A DNA stretch of 64,000 nt from Kitasatospora sp. SUK 42 (GCF_015776785.2 NZ_LFMD02000002.1:96919-160918), one strand, 5' to 3'. Shown: positions 16,725-25,706, numbered from the stretch's first letter. Made by a program: numbers and translations. Notes: generated by a model not told the origin, from the letters alone.

Positions 16725-18011
16725 TCAGGCCTTGACCTGCGCCGCCTCCGGGTGGACGGCCTCGTCCTCGATGTGCCGGGCCCGCGCGGCGCGCAGACCG
16801 AACAGCATCTGCGGCACCAGCAGCAGCGCGAGGAAGCCCAGCGGCCCGTACCACTCGCCGGTGGCCTGGTAGATCCGGCCGACCAGGATCGGGCCCGGGA
16901 TGGAGATCAGGTAGCCGACGCCCTGGGAGAAGACGGACAGCTGCGCCACCCCGCCCGCGGTCCGGGCGCGCAGCCCGATCATGGTCAGCACCAGCGGGAA
17001 CGCGCAGTTGGACAGGCCCACCAGTACGGCCCACGCCCACGCCCCGCCGGCCGGGGCGAGCGCCAGGCCGGCGTACCCGACGATGCCGCAGGCGGCCAGC
17101 ACGACCACGAAGAGCCGCTGGTCGCCGCGCCGGGCGGCCAGGTTGGGCAGCACGAAGGAGACCGGCACACCGATCATCATGGTGACCGCGAGCAGCACCC
17201 CGGAGGTGCCCTTGTCGATGCCGGCGTCCTGGAAGATCGTCGGCAGGAAGCCCATCACCACGTACGCACCGGTGGCCTGGAGGCCGAAGAAGCAGGCCAG
17301 CGCCCAGGCCGTGCGGCTGCGGGTGATCGGCAGCCTGGCGGGGGCGGCGGCGCCGTCGGCCCGCTCGCCGCGCTCGCGCTTGGCGATCAGCAGCGGCAGC
17401 CAGAGCACCAGGGCCAGCGCGCCCAGGGCGGCCCAGCTGCCCAGGCCGTAGCGCCAGTCGCCGCCGAGCGCGCTGGTCAGCGGCACGCTGACCAGCGCGG
17501 CCAGCGCGGTGCCGGCGGACAGCGCCATGGAGTACAGGCCGATCATCGGACCGACCCTCTCCGGGAAGTACCGCTTGATCACCACCGGCAGCAGCACGTT
17601 GGAGACCGCCACCCCGGCCAGCGCGAGCGCGGTCAGCAGCAGGAACACCGCCGTACCGCCGGCGAAGGAGCGGGCCAGCACGCCTGCCGTGATCGCGCCC
17701 ATGCCGGCCGTGATCACCGCGATCGGGCCGATCCGGCGCGCCGCCGCGGGGGCGGCGAAGCCGAACAGCGCGAAGCACAGCGACGGGACGGCGGCGAGCA
17801 GCCCGGCCAGCGTCGGGTTCATCCCGAGGTCGGTACGGACCTGGACGAGCAGCGGGCCGAGGCTGGTGACCACGGGGCGCAGGTTGAAGGCGGCGGCGGC
17901 GATCGCGACGACGAAGAGCCAGCCGAGGTACTTGGGGGGCTGGGAGGGCCGCTCGGTCTGCGGCCGGGCCTCGGTTCGTGGGGAGGCGGTGGTGTCTGCT
18001 GCGGGAGGCAT
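16725..18011 (-). CDS. CynX/NimT family MFS transporter
   Basis: About 428 residues with 12 predicted membrane helices and typical MFS features: after helix 1 come AAFNLRPVVTSLGPLL and a long first-half ladder, then a basic central loop (IAKRERGERADGA) separating two six-helix halves. The FNLRP motif at the end of helix 1 marks the cyanate/nitroimidazole (CynX/NimT) subgroup. The true substrate is unknown. ATG 18011 (MPPAADTTASP) is chosen because a TATGAT -10 hexamer lies 7 nt upstream and no ribosome site exists, implying leaderless translation; in-frame ATGs at 18020 and 18023 are alternatives. It is controlled by the palindrome next to it and the divergent GntR gene (inference). Confidence 0.9.
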   Translation of the reverse strand: MPPAADTTASPRTEARPQTERPSQPPKYLGWLFVVAIAAAAFNLRPVVTSLGPLLVQVRTDLGMNPTLAGLLAAVPSLCFALFGFAAPAAARRIGPIAVITAGMGAITAGVLARSFAGGTAVFLLLTALALAGVAVSNVLLPVVIKRYFPERVGPMIGLYSMALSAGTALAALVSVPLTSALGGDWRYGLGSWAALGALALVLWLPLLIAKRERGERADGAAAPARLPITRSRTAWALACFFGLQATGAYVVMGFLPTIFQDAGIDKGTSGVLLAVTMMIGVPVSFVLPNLAARRGDQRLFVVVLAACGIVGYAGLALAPAGGAWAWAVLVGLSNCAFPLVLTMIGLRARTAGGVAQLSVFSQGVGYLISIPGPILVGRIYQATGEWYGPLGFLALLLVPQMLFGLRAARARHIEDEAVHPEAAQVKA

Positions 18012-18017
18012 GTGCGC

Positions 18018-18032
18018 CATCATAGAATGATG
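18018..18032. promoter_or_regulatory. putative GntR/FadR-family operator over the MFS -10 box
   Basis: A perfect inverted repeat CATCAT-AGA-ATGATG. It overlaps the minus-strand -10 hexamer TATGAT (18024-18019), which ends 7 nt before the MFS start codon. A related half, GATGAATTGATG, follows at 18033-18044. FadR-type GntR proteins bind short palindromes of this kind, and the regulator gene is divergent, 106 nt away. Confidence 0.65.
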
Positions 18033-18137
18033 GGATGAATTGATGCACCTTGGAATTGGCATGATGTGCCGACCGTTCATCCACCGGCCACCACCTGTCC
18101 CCAGGGCCCACCCGACCCGTAGCCGCAAGGAGTCCCC

Positions 18138-18812
18138 GTGGCGCTGTCCTCGCCGAGGCGCACCCCGCTGTCCGACCAGGTGATCGCTCAGCTGCGCGCC
18201 CAGATCACCTCCGGGGAGTGGCCCGTCGGCTCGCGCATCCCCACCGAGGCCGCTCTGGTCGAGCAGCTGGGCGTGGCCCGCAACACCGTCCGCGAGGCCG
18301 TCCGCGCCCTCGCCCACAACGGACTGCTCGACATCCGGCAGGGCTCCGGCACGTACGTCCTGGCCACCAGCGAGCTGGCCGGGGTGATGCACCGCCGCTT
18401 CGCCGACGCCGAGCAGGAGCAGGTCGCCGAGCTGCGGGCGACGCTGGAGACCTCCGCCGCGGGCCTGGCCGCCGTCCGCCGCACCGAGCGCGACCTCGAC
18501 CTGCTGGACGCCGCGCTCGCCCGCCGCGAGAGCGCCTGGCACTCCGGCGACGCCGAGGACTTTGTCCAGGCCGACGCCGCCTTCCACCAGGCCGTGGTGG
18601 CCGCCGCCCACAACGACGTGCTGCTCGCCGTCTACGCCGACCTCGGCGAGGTCACCCGCGAGCACCTGCGCAACGACGTCGGTCCCGAGCTGATCGCCGA
18701 GCGCTACATCGGCCACGCCGCCATCCGGGACGCCATCCGGGACGGCGACGCCCAGCGCGCCTCCTTCGAGGCCGGCCGCGCCATCGGCGCCTGCGCCACC
18801 GCGGACGCGTAG
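18138..18812 (+). CDS. GntR/FadR-family transcriptional regulator
   Basis: A 224-residue DNA-binding repressor. The N-terminal winged helix (about 8-75) has LSDQVIAQLRAQITSGEWPVGSRIPTEAALVEQLGVARNTVREAVRALAHNGLLDIRQGSGTYV, the standard GntR signature. The C-terminal FCD domain (about 95-215) shows the metal/ligand residues D and three His in VQADAAFHQAVVAAAHNDVL and YIGHAAIRDAI, typical of the FadR subfamily. The start is GTG 18138, with AAGGAG 5 nt upstream. Its divergent arrangement with the MFS gene and the palindrome between them suggest it represses the exporter and itself until a small carboxylate-type ligand binds (inference). Confidence 0.93.
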   Translation: MALSSPRRTPLSDQVIAQLRAQITSGEWPVGSRIPTEAALVEQLGVARNTVREAVRALAHNGLLDIRQGSGTYVLATSELAGVMHRRFADAEQEQVAELRATLETSAAGLAAVRRTERDLDLLDAALARRESAWHSGDAEDFVQADAAFHQAVVAAAHNDVLLAVYADLGEVTREHLRNDVGPELIAERYIGHAAIRDAIRDGDAQRASFEAGRAIGACATADA

Positions 18813-18889
18813 CTCCGACTCGCCCGCTCGCCTCCGGGCGCTCCCGACCCGGCGCCGACGGCTGGCGCGCCCCCTTCGGCTCGGGGCGG

Positions 18890-18942
18890 GAAACGCCGCT
18901 GCCCGGCACCCCCTCCGCGGGGGTGCCGGGCAGCGGCGTTTC
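18890..18942. terminator. strong bidirectional terminator between gntR and fabI
   Basis: AAACGCCGCTGCCCGGCACC and CCC are followed by TCCGC and the exact reverse complement, giving a stem of more than 20 bp ending in a T-run on each strand. It serves the convergent gntR and fabI genes. Confidence 0.92.
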
Positions 18943-18948
18943 GGCAGG

Positions 18949-19716
18949 TCAGGCGCCGATGGCGTGCAGACCGCCGTCGACGTGGATGATCTCGCCGGTG
19001 GTCTTCGGGAACCAGTCCGACAGCAGCGCGACGATGCCGCGGCCGGCCGGCTCCGGGTCGCTCAGGTCCCACTTCAGCGGGGAGCGGTGGTTCCAGGTGT
19101 CGGCCAGGTCGCCGAAGCCCGGGATGGACTTGGCGGCCATCGAGCCCAGCGGGCCGGCGGAGACCAGGTTGCAGCGGATGTCCCGCTCGCCCAGGTAGCG
19201 CGCCAGGTAGCGGTTGGTCGACTCCAGGGCGGCCTTGGCCGGGCCCATCCAGTCGTACTGCGGCCAGGCGAACTGCGCGTCGAAGGTCAGACCGACCACC
19301 GAGCCGCCGTCCTGCATCAGCGGCAGCAGCGCCATCGTCAGCGACTTCAGCGAGTACGCCGAGACGTGCATCGCGGTGGCCACGGACTCCCACGGGGTGT
19401 CCAGGAAGTTGCCGCCCAGCGCGTCCTGCGGGGCGAAGCCGATCGAGTGGACGATGCCGTCCAGGGTCGGCAGGTGCTCGCGGACCTGGTCGGCGATGCC
19501 GGCCAGCTGCTCCGGGTTGGAGACGTCCAGCTCCAGCACCTTGACCGGGTGCGGCAGCTTCTTGGCGATCCGCTCGGTCAGGGTCGGGCGCGGGAAGGCG
19601 GTGAGGATGACCTCCGCGCCCTGCTCCTGGGCGAGCTTGGCGGCGTGGAAGGCGATGGAGGACTCCATCAGCACGCCGGTGATCAGGATCCGCTTGCCTT
19701 CGAGGATTCCACTCAT
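18949..19716 (-). CDS. fabI: enoyl-[acyl-carrier-protein] reductase (NADH)
   Basis: A 255-residue FAS-II enzyme that reduces trans-2-enoyl-ACP in each round of fatty acid elongation. It has the divergent SDR cofactor motif GVLMESSIAFHAA near residue 14, typical of FabI/InhA (in place of TGxxxGIG), SIGFAP, and the catalytic YDWMGPAKAALES with Tyr and Lys six residues apart (YxxxxxxK type). The C-terminal GEIIHVDGGLHAIGA is standard. The gene follows fabG with a 2-nt gap, so they form one operon. ATG 19716. As an InhA-type enzyme it is the class targeted by isoniazid or triclosan (family knowledge). Confidence 0.96.
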   Translation of the reverse strand: MSGILEGKRILITGVLMESSIAFHAAKLAQEQGAEVILTAFPRPTLTERIAKKLPHPVKVLELDVSNPEQLAGIADQVREHLPTLDGIVHSIGFAPQDALGGNFLDTPWESVATAMHVSAYSLKSLTMALLPLMQDGGSVVGLTFDAQFAWPQYDWMGPAKAALESTNRYLARYLGERDIRCNLVSAGPLGSMAAKSIPGFGDLADTWNHRSPLKWDLSDPEPAGRGIVALLSDWFPKTTGEIIHVDGGLHAIGA

Positions 19717-19718
19717 GA

Positions 19719-20438
19719 TCAGTGACCCATGCCCAATCCGCCGTCGACGGGAATGACGGCTCCGGTGATGTACGCGGCCTCGTCCGACCCGAGGAACCGC
19801 ACGGTGGAGGCGACCTCGGCGGGCGCCGCGTAGCGGCCCAGCGGCACGCCCGAGACGATCTCCGCGCGGCGCTCGTCGCTGAGCACGGCGGTCATGTCGG
19901 TGTCCACGAAGCCGGGAGCCACCACGTTGACGGTGATGTTGCGCGGGCCGAGCTCGCGCGCCAGCGACCGGGCGAAGCCGACCAGGCCGGCCTTGGAGGC
20001 GGCGTAGTTGGCCTGGCCCGGCGAGCCGGACAGGCCCACCACGGAGGAGATCAGCACGACACGGCCCTTCTTGGCCCGCATCATCAGCTTCGACGCGCGC
20101 TTGACCACCCGGAAGGTACCGGTGAGGTTGGTGTCCAGGACGGAGGTGAAGTCCTCCTCGGACATCCGCAGCAGCAGGGTGTCGTTGGTGATGCCCGCGT
20201 TGGCGACCAGCACCTCGACCGCGCCGTGCTTCTGCTCGATCTCGGTGAAGGCGGCGTCGACCTGCGCGGCGTCCGTGATGTCGCAGCGCACCGCGAGGAC
20301 GTCGTACTTGGCCAGCGCCTCCGGCACCTCGCCCGAGCGGCTGGTGATGGCCACCTTGTCGCCCGCCTCGGCGAAGGCCTGGGCGATCGCGAGGCCGATG
20401 CCCCGGTTTCCTCCGGTGACGAGAACCGAGCGGCTCAA
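19719..20438 (-). CDS. fabG: 3-oxoacyl-[acyl-carrier-protein] reductase
   Basis: A 239-residue SDR enzyme that reduces beta-ketoacyl-ACP with NADPH, the step before dehydration and FabI in FAS-II. It has cofactor motif TGGNRGIG (8-15), NAG in LVANAGIT, catalytic Ser in ISSVVG, and YAASK with Tyr/Lys in the standard YxxxK spacing. It ends with the usual ITGAVIPVDGGLGMGH. The start codon is TTG at 20438, with AGGTGG 5-6 nt upstream; no in-frame ATG or GTG lies where homologues begin, so this rare start looks genuine and may hold translation down. Operon with fabI, as in other streptomycetes. Confidence 0.95.
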   Translation of the reverse strand: MSRSVLVTGGNRGIGLAIAQAFAEAGDKVAITSRSGEVPEALAKYDVLAVRCDITDAAQVDAAFTEIEQKHGAVEVLVANAGITNDTLLLRMSEEDFTSVLDTNLTGTFRVVKRASKLMMRAKKGRVVLISSVVGLSGSPGQANYAASKAGLVGFARSLARELGPRNITVNVVAPGFVDTDMTAVLSDERRAEIVSGVPLGRYAAPAEVASTVRFLGSDEAAYITGAVIPVDGGLGMGH

Positions 20439-20753
20439 CGATCCACCTCTCTCCGTGTGTGAGCACGTACGTCGGAATGCGTACGCAGTGTGACGCTATC
20501 GGGCGGTCGGCGGCGGCGGCGCATCGGGCTCCCACAGCGCCGCAGGGGAGGAACTGTCGCAATCCGACAATCCGCGCTCCCGGCACCAGGTTCCCACCAC
20601 CGGTGCTCCGCAGGCCGCGGCGCCTGCACGATCGGGGCGACTGTACGGGAACAACACGGGCGGGCGCACCCGTTGCCCCCGTGGTGCGGGCCGACTCGGG
20701 ACCGACCGTACCGACCCCCGATGCGTCCCGGCGAGGAAACGAAGGCAGGGCGC
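20439..20753. other. divergent intergenic region fabG / metallo-hydrolase
   Basis: 315 nt without a convincing gene. It must hold the fabG-fabI promoter. Near 20465-20492 there is a segment with repeated GTACG/CGTAC words (CACGTACGTCGGAATGCGTACG) that could form an operator, but no clean -35/-10 pair could be assigned. Open frames through the region have unconserved, low-complexity translations. Confidence 0.45.
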
Positions 20754-21899
20754 ATGACCAAGGCACGGCCCGGGAGCACCCACCGACGCGGACGCCTGCT
20801 CGCGCTGACCGCCCTGGCCGCGGGCCTGGGCGCGACCGCCTGGTCGCTGCGCGACCTTCCCGCGGCGTTCGGACGGCGCCCGGACGGCGAGCGCGAGGAG
20901 CGGGTGCGCGACTCGCCGCAGTACCGCGACGGCGTCTTCCACAACGCACCCTCGAAGCTCGCCCGCACCGCCGGCGCCCCCGGCGTCGACCCGGCCACCG
21001 TCCGTCGGATGCTGTTCGAGCGGGCCGGCCGCGTCCCCGCGCACCCGGTGCCCACCGTCCGCCCCGACACCACGCCCGGCCCGGCCGCCGAGGGCGTCGA
21101 GGTCACCTGGTACGGGCACGCCTCCGCGCTGGTCGAGATCGAGGGCTCCCGCGTCCTGCTCGACCCGATCTGGAGCGACCGCTGCTCCCCCGCCACCCAC
21201 GTCGGCCCCAAGCGGCTGCACCCGGTGCCGGTCGAGTTGGAGGAGCTGCCGCCGGTCGACGCCGTGCTGATCTCGCACGACCACTACGACCACCTCGACA
21301 TGGCCACCGTCAAGCGACTGGTGCGCAGCCAGTCCGCGCCCTTCGCGGTGCCGCTCGGCATCGGCGGCCACCTGCGCCGCTGGGGCGTCCCGGAGCACCG
21401 GATCATCGAGCTGGACTGGGACGAGACCTGCACCCTGGGCGAGCTGGTGCTCACCCTCACCTCCGCGCACCACTTCTCCGGCCGAGGCCTGGCCCGCAAC
21501 ACCACCCTGTGGGGCTCCTGGGTGATCGCCGGCCCCAGCCGCAAGGTCTTCTACACCGGCGACTCCGGCTACTTCGAGGGCTACGCCCGGATCGGCGAGC
21601 AGCACGGCCCCTTCGACGCCGCGCTGGTGCAGATCGGCGCCTACGACGAGGCCTGGTCGGACATCCACATGACCCCCGAGGACGCCGTCCTCGCCCACCG
21701 CGACCTCCGGGCCGGGCTGCTGGTGCCGGTCCACTGGTGCACCTTCAGCCTGGGCCTGCACCCGTGGGCCGAGCCGGTCGAACGGCTGCTCAAGGAGGCC
21801 AAGGTTCAGGCCGTCCCGCTGGCCGTGCCGCGCCCCGGCGAACGGATCGACGTGGACAACCCGCCGGAGCTGGACGGCTGGTGGGAGTCCGTCTCCTGA
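20754..21899 (+). CDS. MBL-fold metallo-hydrolase (NAPE-PLD/UlaG-like)
   Basis: About 381 residues. The first 30 are basic then hydrophobic (RRGRLLALTALAAGLGATAW), resembling a Tat-like or uncleaved membrane anchor. The catalytic domain has WYGHASALVEIEG, the metal-binding HDHYDHLD, further ligands in SAHHFSGRG and TGDSGYFEGY, and VPVHWCTFSLG near the C-terminus. The layout matches the family of N-acylphosphatidylethanolamine phospholipase D-like lactamase folds (beta_lactamase_2). The substrate in bacteria is usually unknown. ATG 20754 has AGGG 5 nt upstream; ATG 20721 is an alternative. No operon partner: tldD starts 113 nt later. Confidence 0.88.
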   Translation: MTKARPGSTHRRGRLLALTALAAGLGATAWSLRDLPAAFGRRPDGEREERVRDSPQYRDGVFHNAPSKLARTAGAPGVDPATVRRMLFERAGRVPAHPVPTVRPDTTPGPAAEGVEVTWYGHASALVEIEGSRVLLDPIWSDRCSPATHVGPKRLHPVPVELEELPPVDAVLISHDHYDHLDMATVKRLVRSQSAPFAVPLGIGGHLRRWGVPEHRIIELDWDETCTLGELVLTLTSAHHFSGRGLARNTTLWGSWVIAGPSRKVFYTGDSGYFEGYARIGEQHGPFDAALVQIGAYDEAWSDIHMTPEDAVLAHRDLRAGLLVPVHWCTFSLGLHPWAEPVERLLKEAKVQAVPLAVPRPGERIDVDNPPELDGWWESVS

Positions 21900-22012
21900 G
21901 GTGACCGGGAGGACCGGAGCCGGCGGCGCACCGGCCGGAGCACGGCGGCCGAAACCATGGCGCACCGGTCGAAATGCGCTGGCCGGAAACCCGGTGGACG
22001 GGAAATGATGCG

Positions 22013-23653
22013 GTGCGGACGCCCCTGTGGCTCCGCACCGTCACCCTCCGCGACCTGGGAGCCCGATTGCCTCCGATCCCTCCGGCCGACAGCGCCGGCG
22101 CCCCGCACGGGCGCGCCGTCGACCCGCTGTTCCTCGCCCTCCCGCTGCGCCCCCTCGCCGACGCCGCCCTCACCCGGGCGCGCGAACTCGGCGTGAGCCA
22201 CGCCGACTTCCGCCTGGAGCGGGTCCGCAGCGCCTCCTGGCGGCTGCGCGACGCCCGTCCCGCCGGCACCTCCGACAGCGTGCAGCTCGGCTTCGCCGTC
22301 CGGGTGCTGCTGGACGGCGCCTGGGGCTTCGCCGCCGGGGTGGACCTCACCCCCGGAGCCGCGGCGAAGGTCGCCGAACAGGCCGTCGCGGTGGCCCGCC
22401 TCTCCGGCGGCATCAGCCGCGCGGCCGGCTCCACCGAGCGGGTCGAACTGGCCGACGAGCCGGTGCACCGGGACGTCACCTGGGTCTCCGCGTACGAGAT
22501 CAACCCCTTCGAGGTGCCGGACGCCGAGAAGACCGCCCTGCTCGCCGAGCGCAGCTCCCGGCTGCTGGCCGCGGCCGGCGTCTCGCACGTCCAGGCGGCC
22601 CTGCGGACCGTCCAGGAGAACAAGTTCTACGCGGACACCGCGGGCACCATGACCACCCAGCAGCGGATCCGGGTCTACTCCGACCTGGAGGCCACCTCGG
22701 TCGACGAGCGCACCGGCGCCTTCGACTCGATGCAGACCCTGGCGCCGCCGGTCGGCCGCGGCTGGGAGTTCGTCGCGGGGGCCCCCGGCCGGGGCGCGAG
22801 CGGCGCCGGCTGGGACTGGGACGCCGAACTCGCCGAGCTGCCCGACCTGTTGGCCGAGAAGATGAAGGCCCCCAGCGTCCAGCCCGGCCGCTACGACCTG
22901 GTCATCGACCCGTCCAACCTCTGGCTGACCATCCACGAGTCGATCGGCCACGCCACCGAGCTGGACCGCGCGCTCGGCTACGAGGCCGCCTACGCCGGCA
23001 CCTCCTTCGCCACCTTCGACCAGCTCGGCTCGCTCAGGTACGGCTCCGAGCTGATGCACGTCACCGGCGACCGCACCGCCGAGCACGGCCTGTCCACCAT
23101 CGGCTACGACGACGAGGGCGTGGCCACCCAGTCCTGGGACCTGATCAAGGACGGCGTCCTGGTCGGCTACCAACTCGACCGCGGCATCGCCAGGTCGAAG
23201 GGCTTCGAGCGCTCCAACGGCTGCGCCTTCGCGGACTCCCCCGCGCACGTCCCGGTGCAGCGGATGGCCAACGTCTCGCTCCAGCCCGCCGCCGACGGCC
23301 CCGACACCGAGGGCCTGTTCGCCGGGGTGGAGAACGGCCTGTACATCGTGGGCGACCGCTCGTGGTCCATCGACCAGCAGCGCTACAACTTCCAGTTCAC
23401 CGGCCAGCGCGCCTACGCCATCAGGAACGGCGAACTCGCCGGCCAGGTCAAGGACTTCGCCTACCAGGCCACCACCACCGACTTCTGGGGATCGATGGCC
23501 GCGGTCGGCGGCCCGCAGACCTACGTCCTCGGCGGCGCCTTCAACTGCGGCAAGGCGCAGCCCGGCCAGGTCGCGGCGGTCAGCCACGGCTGCCCGTCGG
23601 CGCTGTTCCGCAACGTCAACGTGCTCAACACCCAGCAGGAGGCGGGTCACTGA
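22013..23653 (+). CDS. tldD: TldD-like metallopeptidase subunit
   Basis: About 546 residues of the TldD/PmbA (M103) family, which forms a TldD-TldE heterodimer that degrades unfolded peptides and matures some peptide antibiotics. The zinc-ligand motif HESIGHATELD (HExxxH) is present at about residue 305, and the C-terminal Gly/Cys-rich finish (GGAFNCGKAQPGQVAAVSHGCPSALFR) fits TldD. The N-terminus is longer than usual; GTG 22013 is chosen for its GGGAAA site, while ATG 21974 has none. It ends in TGATG, its stop overlapping the ATG of the second subunit by one base, so expression is coupled. Confidence 0.92.
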   Translation: MRTPLWLRTVTLRDLGARLPPIPPADSAGAPHGRAVDPLFLALPLRPLADAALTRARELGVSHADFRLERVRSASWRLRDARPAGTSDSVQLGFAVRVLLDGAWGFAAGVDLTPGAAAKVAEQAVAVARLSGGISRAAGSTERVELADEPVHRDVTWVSAYEINPFEVPDAEKTALLAERSSRLLAAAGVSHVQAALRTVQENKFYADTAGTMTTQQRIRVYSDLEATSVDERTGAFDSMQTLAPPVGRGWEFVAGAPGRGASGAGWDWDAELAELPDLLAEKMKAPSVQPGRYDLVIDPSNLWLTIHESIGHATELDRALGYEAAYAGTSFATFDQLGSLRYGSELMHVTGDRTAEHGLSTIGYDDEGVATQSWDLIKDGVLVGYQLDRGIARSKGFERSNGCAFADSPAHVPVQRMANVSLQPAADGPDTEGLFAGVENGLYIVGDRSWSIDQQRYNFQFTGQRAYAIRNGELAGQVKDFAYQATTTDFWGSMAAVGGPQTYVLGGAFNCGKAQPGQVAAVSHGCPSALFRNVNVLNTQQEAGH

Positions 23654-25050
23654 TGACCGCGACACAGCCCCACGAACTCGTCGAGCTGGCGCTCGGCCTC
23701 TCCCGCGCCGACGGCTGCGTGGTGATCGCGGACGAGGAGTCCACCGCCAACCTGCGCTGGGCCGGCAACGCGCTGACCACCAACGGCGTCACCCGCGGCC
23801 GCCGCCTCACCGTGATCGCCACCGTGGCCGGCGCCGAGGGCACCGCCTCCGGCGTGGTCTCCCGCGAGGCCGTCACCGCCGAGGAGGTCGAGGGCCTGGT
23901 GCGGGCCGCCGAGGAGGCCGCCCGCGCGGCCGGCCCGGCCGAGGACGCCCAGCCGCTGGTCGCCGACCAGCCGCCGTCCCCGCACTTCACCCAGCCGCCC
24001 GCGGAGACCTCCATCGAGGTGTTCGACGCCTTCGGCCCGGCCCTCGGCGAGGCCTTCGCCCGCGCCACCGCACAGGGCGAGCTGCTGTACGGCTTCGCCC
24101 GGCACGAGATCACCACCAGCTACCTGGGCAGCTCCACCGGCCTGCGGCTGCGCCACGACCAGCCCACCGGCACGGTCGAGCTCAACGCCAAGACGGCCGA
24201 CCTCACCGGCTCGGCCTGGATCGGCGCCGCCACCCAGGACTTCACCGACGTGGACGTGCCCGCTCTGCACGCCGAGCTCACCAAGCGCCTCGGCTGGGGC
24301 GCCCGCAAGGTCGACCTGCCCGCCGGGCGGTACGAGACGCTGCTGCCGCCCTCGGCCGTCGCCGACCTGATGGTCTACCTCCACTGGTCCTCCGGCGGCC
24401 GGGACGCCCACGAGGGCCGGACGGTCTTCTCCAAGCCCGGCGGGGGCACCCGGATCGGCGACAAGCTCTCCGGCCTGCCGCTGACGCTGCGCGCCGACCC
24501 GCGCGAGAACGGCCTGGAGGCGGCGCCGTTCGTGCTGGCGCACGCCACCGGCGGCGACGTCTCGGTCTTCGACAACGGCGAGCCGATCACCGCCACCGAG
24601 TGGATCCGCGAGGGCGTGCTGACCGACCTGGTCACCAGCCGCCACGCGGCCGCCCTCACCGGCCTGCCGCTGCGTCCGTCGATCGACAACCTGGTGCTGG
24701 AGACGGCCGACCAGGAGTCGGCGCCGACCCTGGACGAGATGATCGCCCGCACCGAGCGCGGTCTGCTGCTCACCTGCCTCTGGTACATCCGCGAGGTGGA
24801 CCCGTCGACGCTGCTGCTCACCGGCCTCACCCGGGACGGCGTGTACCTGGTGGAGAACGGCGAAGTGGTCGGCGCGGTCAACAACTTCCGGTTCAACGAG
24901 TCCCCGGTCGACCTGCTCGGCCGGATCACCGAGGTGGGCCGCACCGAGCGCTGCCTGCCCCGCGAGTGGAACGACTGGTTCACCCGCACCGCGATGCCAC
25001 CCGTGCGTGTCGCGGACTTCAACATGAGTTCGGTCAGCCAGGCCTCATAG
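23653..25050 (+). CDS. TldE/PmbA-like metallopeptidase subunit
   Basis: A 465-residue partner of the preceding TldD protein. It shares the fold but lacks the HExxxH zinc motif (the aligned region reads LMVYLHWSSGGRDAHEGRTV), as TldE/PmbA subunits do, so it is the non-catalytic half of the heterodimer. C-terminal landmarks are LLTCLWYIREVDPSTLLLTGLTRDGVYLVENGEVVGAVNNFRFNESPVD. ATG 23653 overlaps the tldD stop (TGATG). The two genes form an operon, possibly with kptA, which begins 28 nt later. Known partners elsewhere process microcin B17 or degrade CcdA; no peptide substrate gene is adjacent here. Confidence 0.92.
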   Translation: MTATQPHELVELALGLSRADGCVVIADEESTANLRWAGNALTTNGVTRGRRLTVIATVAGAEGTASGVVSREAVTAEEVEGLVRAAEEAARAAGPAEDAQPLVADQPPSPHFTQPPAETSIEVFDAFGPALGEAFARATAQGELLYGFARHEITTSYLGSSTGLRLRHDQPTGTVELNAKTADLTGSAWIGAATQDFTDVDVPALHAELTKRLGWGARKVDLPAGRYETLLPPSAVADLMVYLHWSSGGRDAHEGRTVFSKPGGGTRIGDKLSGLPLTLRADPRENGLEAAPFVLAHATGGDVSVFDNGEPITATEWIREGVLTDLVTSRHAAALTGLPLRPSIDNLVLETADQESAPTLDEMIARTERGLLLTCLWYIREVDPSTLLLTGLTRDGVYLVENGEVVGAVNNFRFNESPVDLLGRITEVGRTERCLPREWNDWFTRTAMPPVRVADFNMSSVSQAS

Positions 25051-25078
25051 CCGCTGACCAACGGGGGATACGAGAGAC

Positions 25079-25630
25079 ATGATGGACGAGAAGCGGCTGG
25101 TCAGGTCGAGCAGGATGCTGTCGCGCATCCTGCGGCACGAGCCGGAACTGGTGGGGCTCACGCTGGACGGATCCGGCTGGGTCCGGATCGACGTGCTGCT
25201 CGCCGCCCTGAGAGCCAAGGGCAGACCGCTCACCAGGGCGGAGCTCGACCACGTCGTGGCCACCAACAACAAGCGCCGCTTCGGCTACTCGCCGGACGGT
25301 CTCTCGATCCGCGCCAACCAGGGCCACACGGTGGCGGTCGACCTCGGTCTGGCCGCCACCGTGCCGCCGCCCGTGCTGTACCACGGCACCGCCGACCGCC
25401 ACCTGGCGTCGATCTTCCGCGAGGGCCTGCGCCCGATGGCCCGCCAGGACGTGCACCTGTCGGCGGACACCGAGACGGCGACCCGGGTCGGCGCCCGGCA
25501 CGGCCGCCCGGTCGTGCTGACCGTGAACGCGGCCGCGATGACGGCGGCCGGCCACGAGTTCCGGCTCAGCGACAACGGCGTCTGGCTCACCGACGCCGTC
25601 CCCCCGCAGTACCTCTCCCGCCGCTCCTGA
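25079..25630 (+). CDS. kptA: RNA 2'-phosphotransferase (Tpt1/KptA family)
   Basis: A 183-residue enzyme that removes a 2'-phosphate from RNA by transfer to NAD+, yielding ADP-ribose 1'',2''-cyclic phosphate. It shows the conserved N-lobe [31 protein letters not shown], the RFGYSPDG segment, and the NAD-lobe [17 protein letters not shown], and VLTVNAAAM. In eukaryotes Tpt1 completes tRNA splicing; bacteria have no such splicing, so the native substrate is unclear. Starts at ATG ATG (25079 or 25082), 28 nt after the tldD/E pair, same strand. Confidence 0.93.
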   Translation: MMDEKRLVRSSRMLSRILRHEPELVGLTLDGSGWVRIDVLLAALRAKGRPLTRAELDHVVATNNKRRFGYSPDGLSIRANQGHTVAVDLGLAATVPPPVLYHGTADRHLASIFREGLRPMARQDVHLSADTETATRVGARHGRPVVLTVNAAAMTAAGHEFRLSDNGVWLTDAVPPQYLSRRS

Positions 25631-25679
25631 AACACCGGCGAGGGCACGCCCTAGCGCCGGACGGCCCTCTACCACGCCC

Positions 25680-25706
25680 GACCGGGTGGGCCCGGCCCAC
25701 CCGGTC
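25680..25706 (+). terminator. palindromic terminator after kptA
   Basis: GACCGGGTGGGCC and its exact reverse complement are separated by one base, 50 nt past the kptA stop. Confidence 0.75.
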
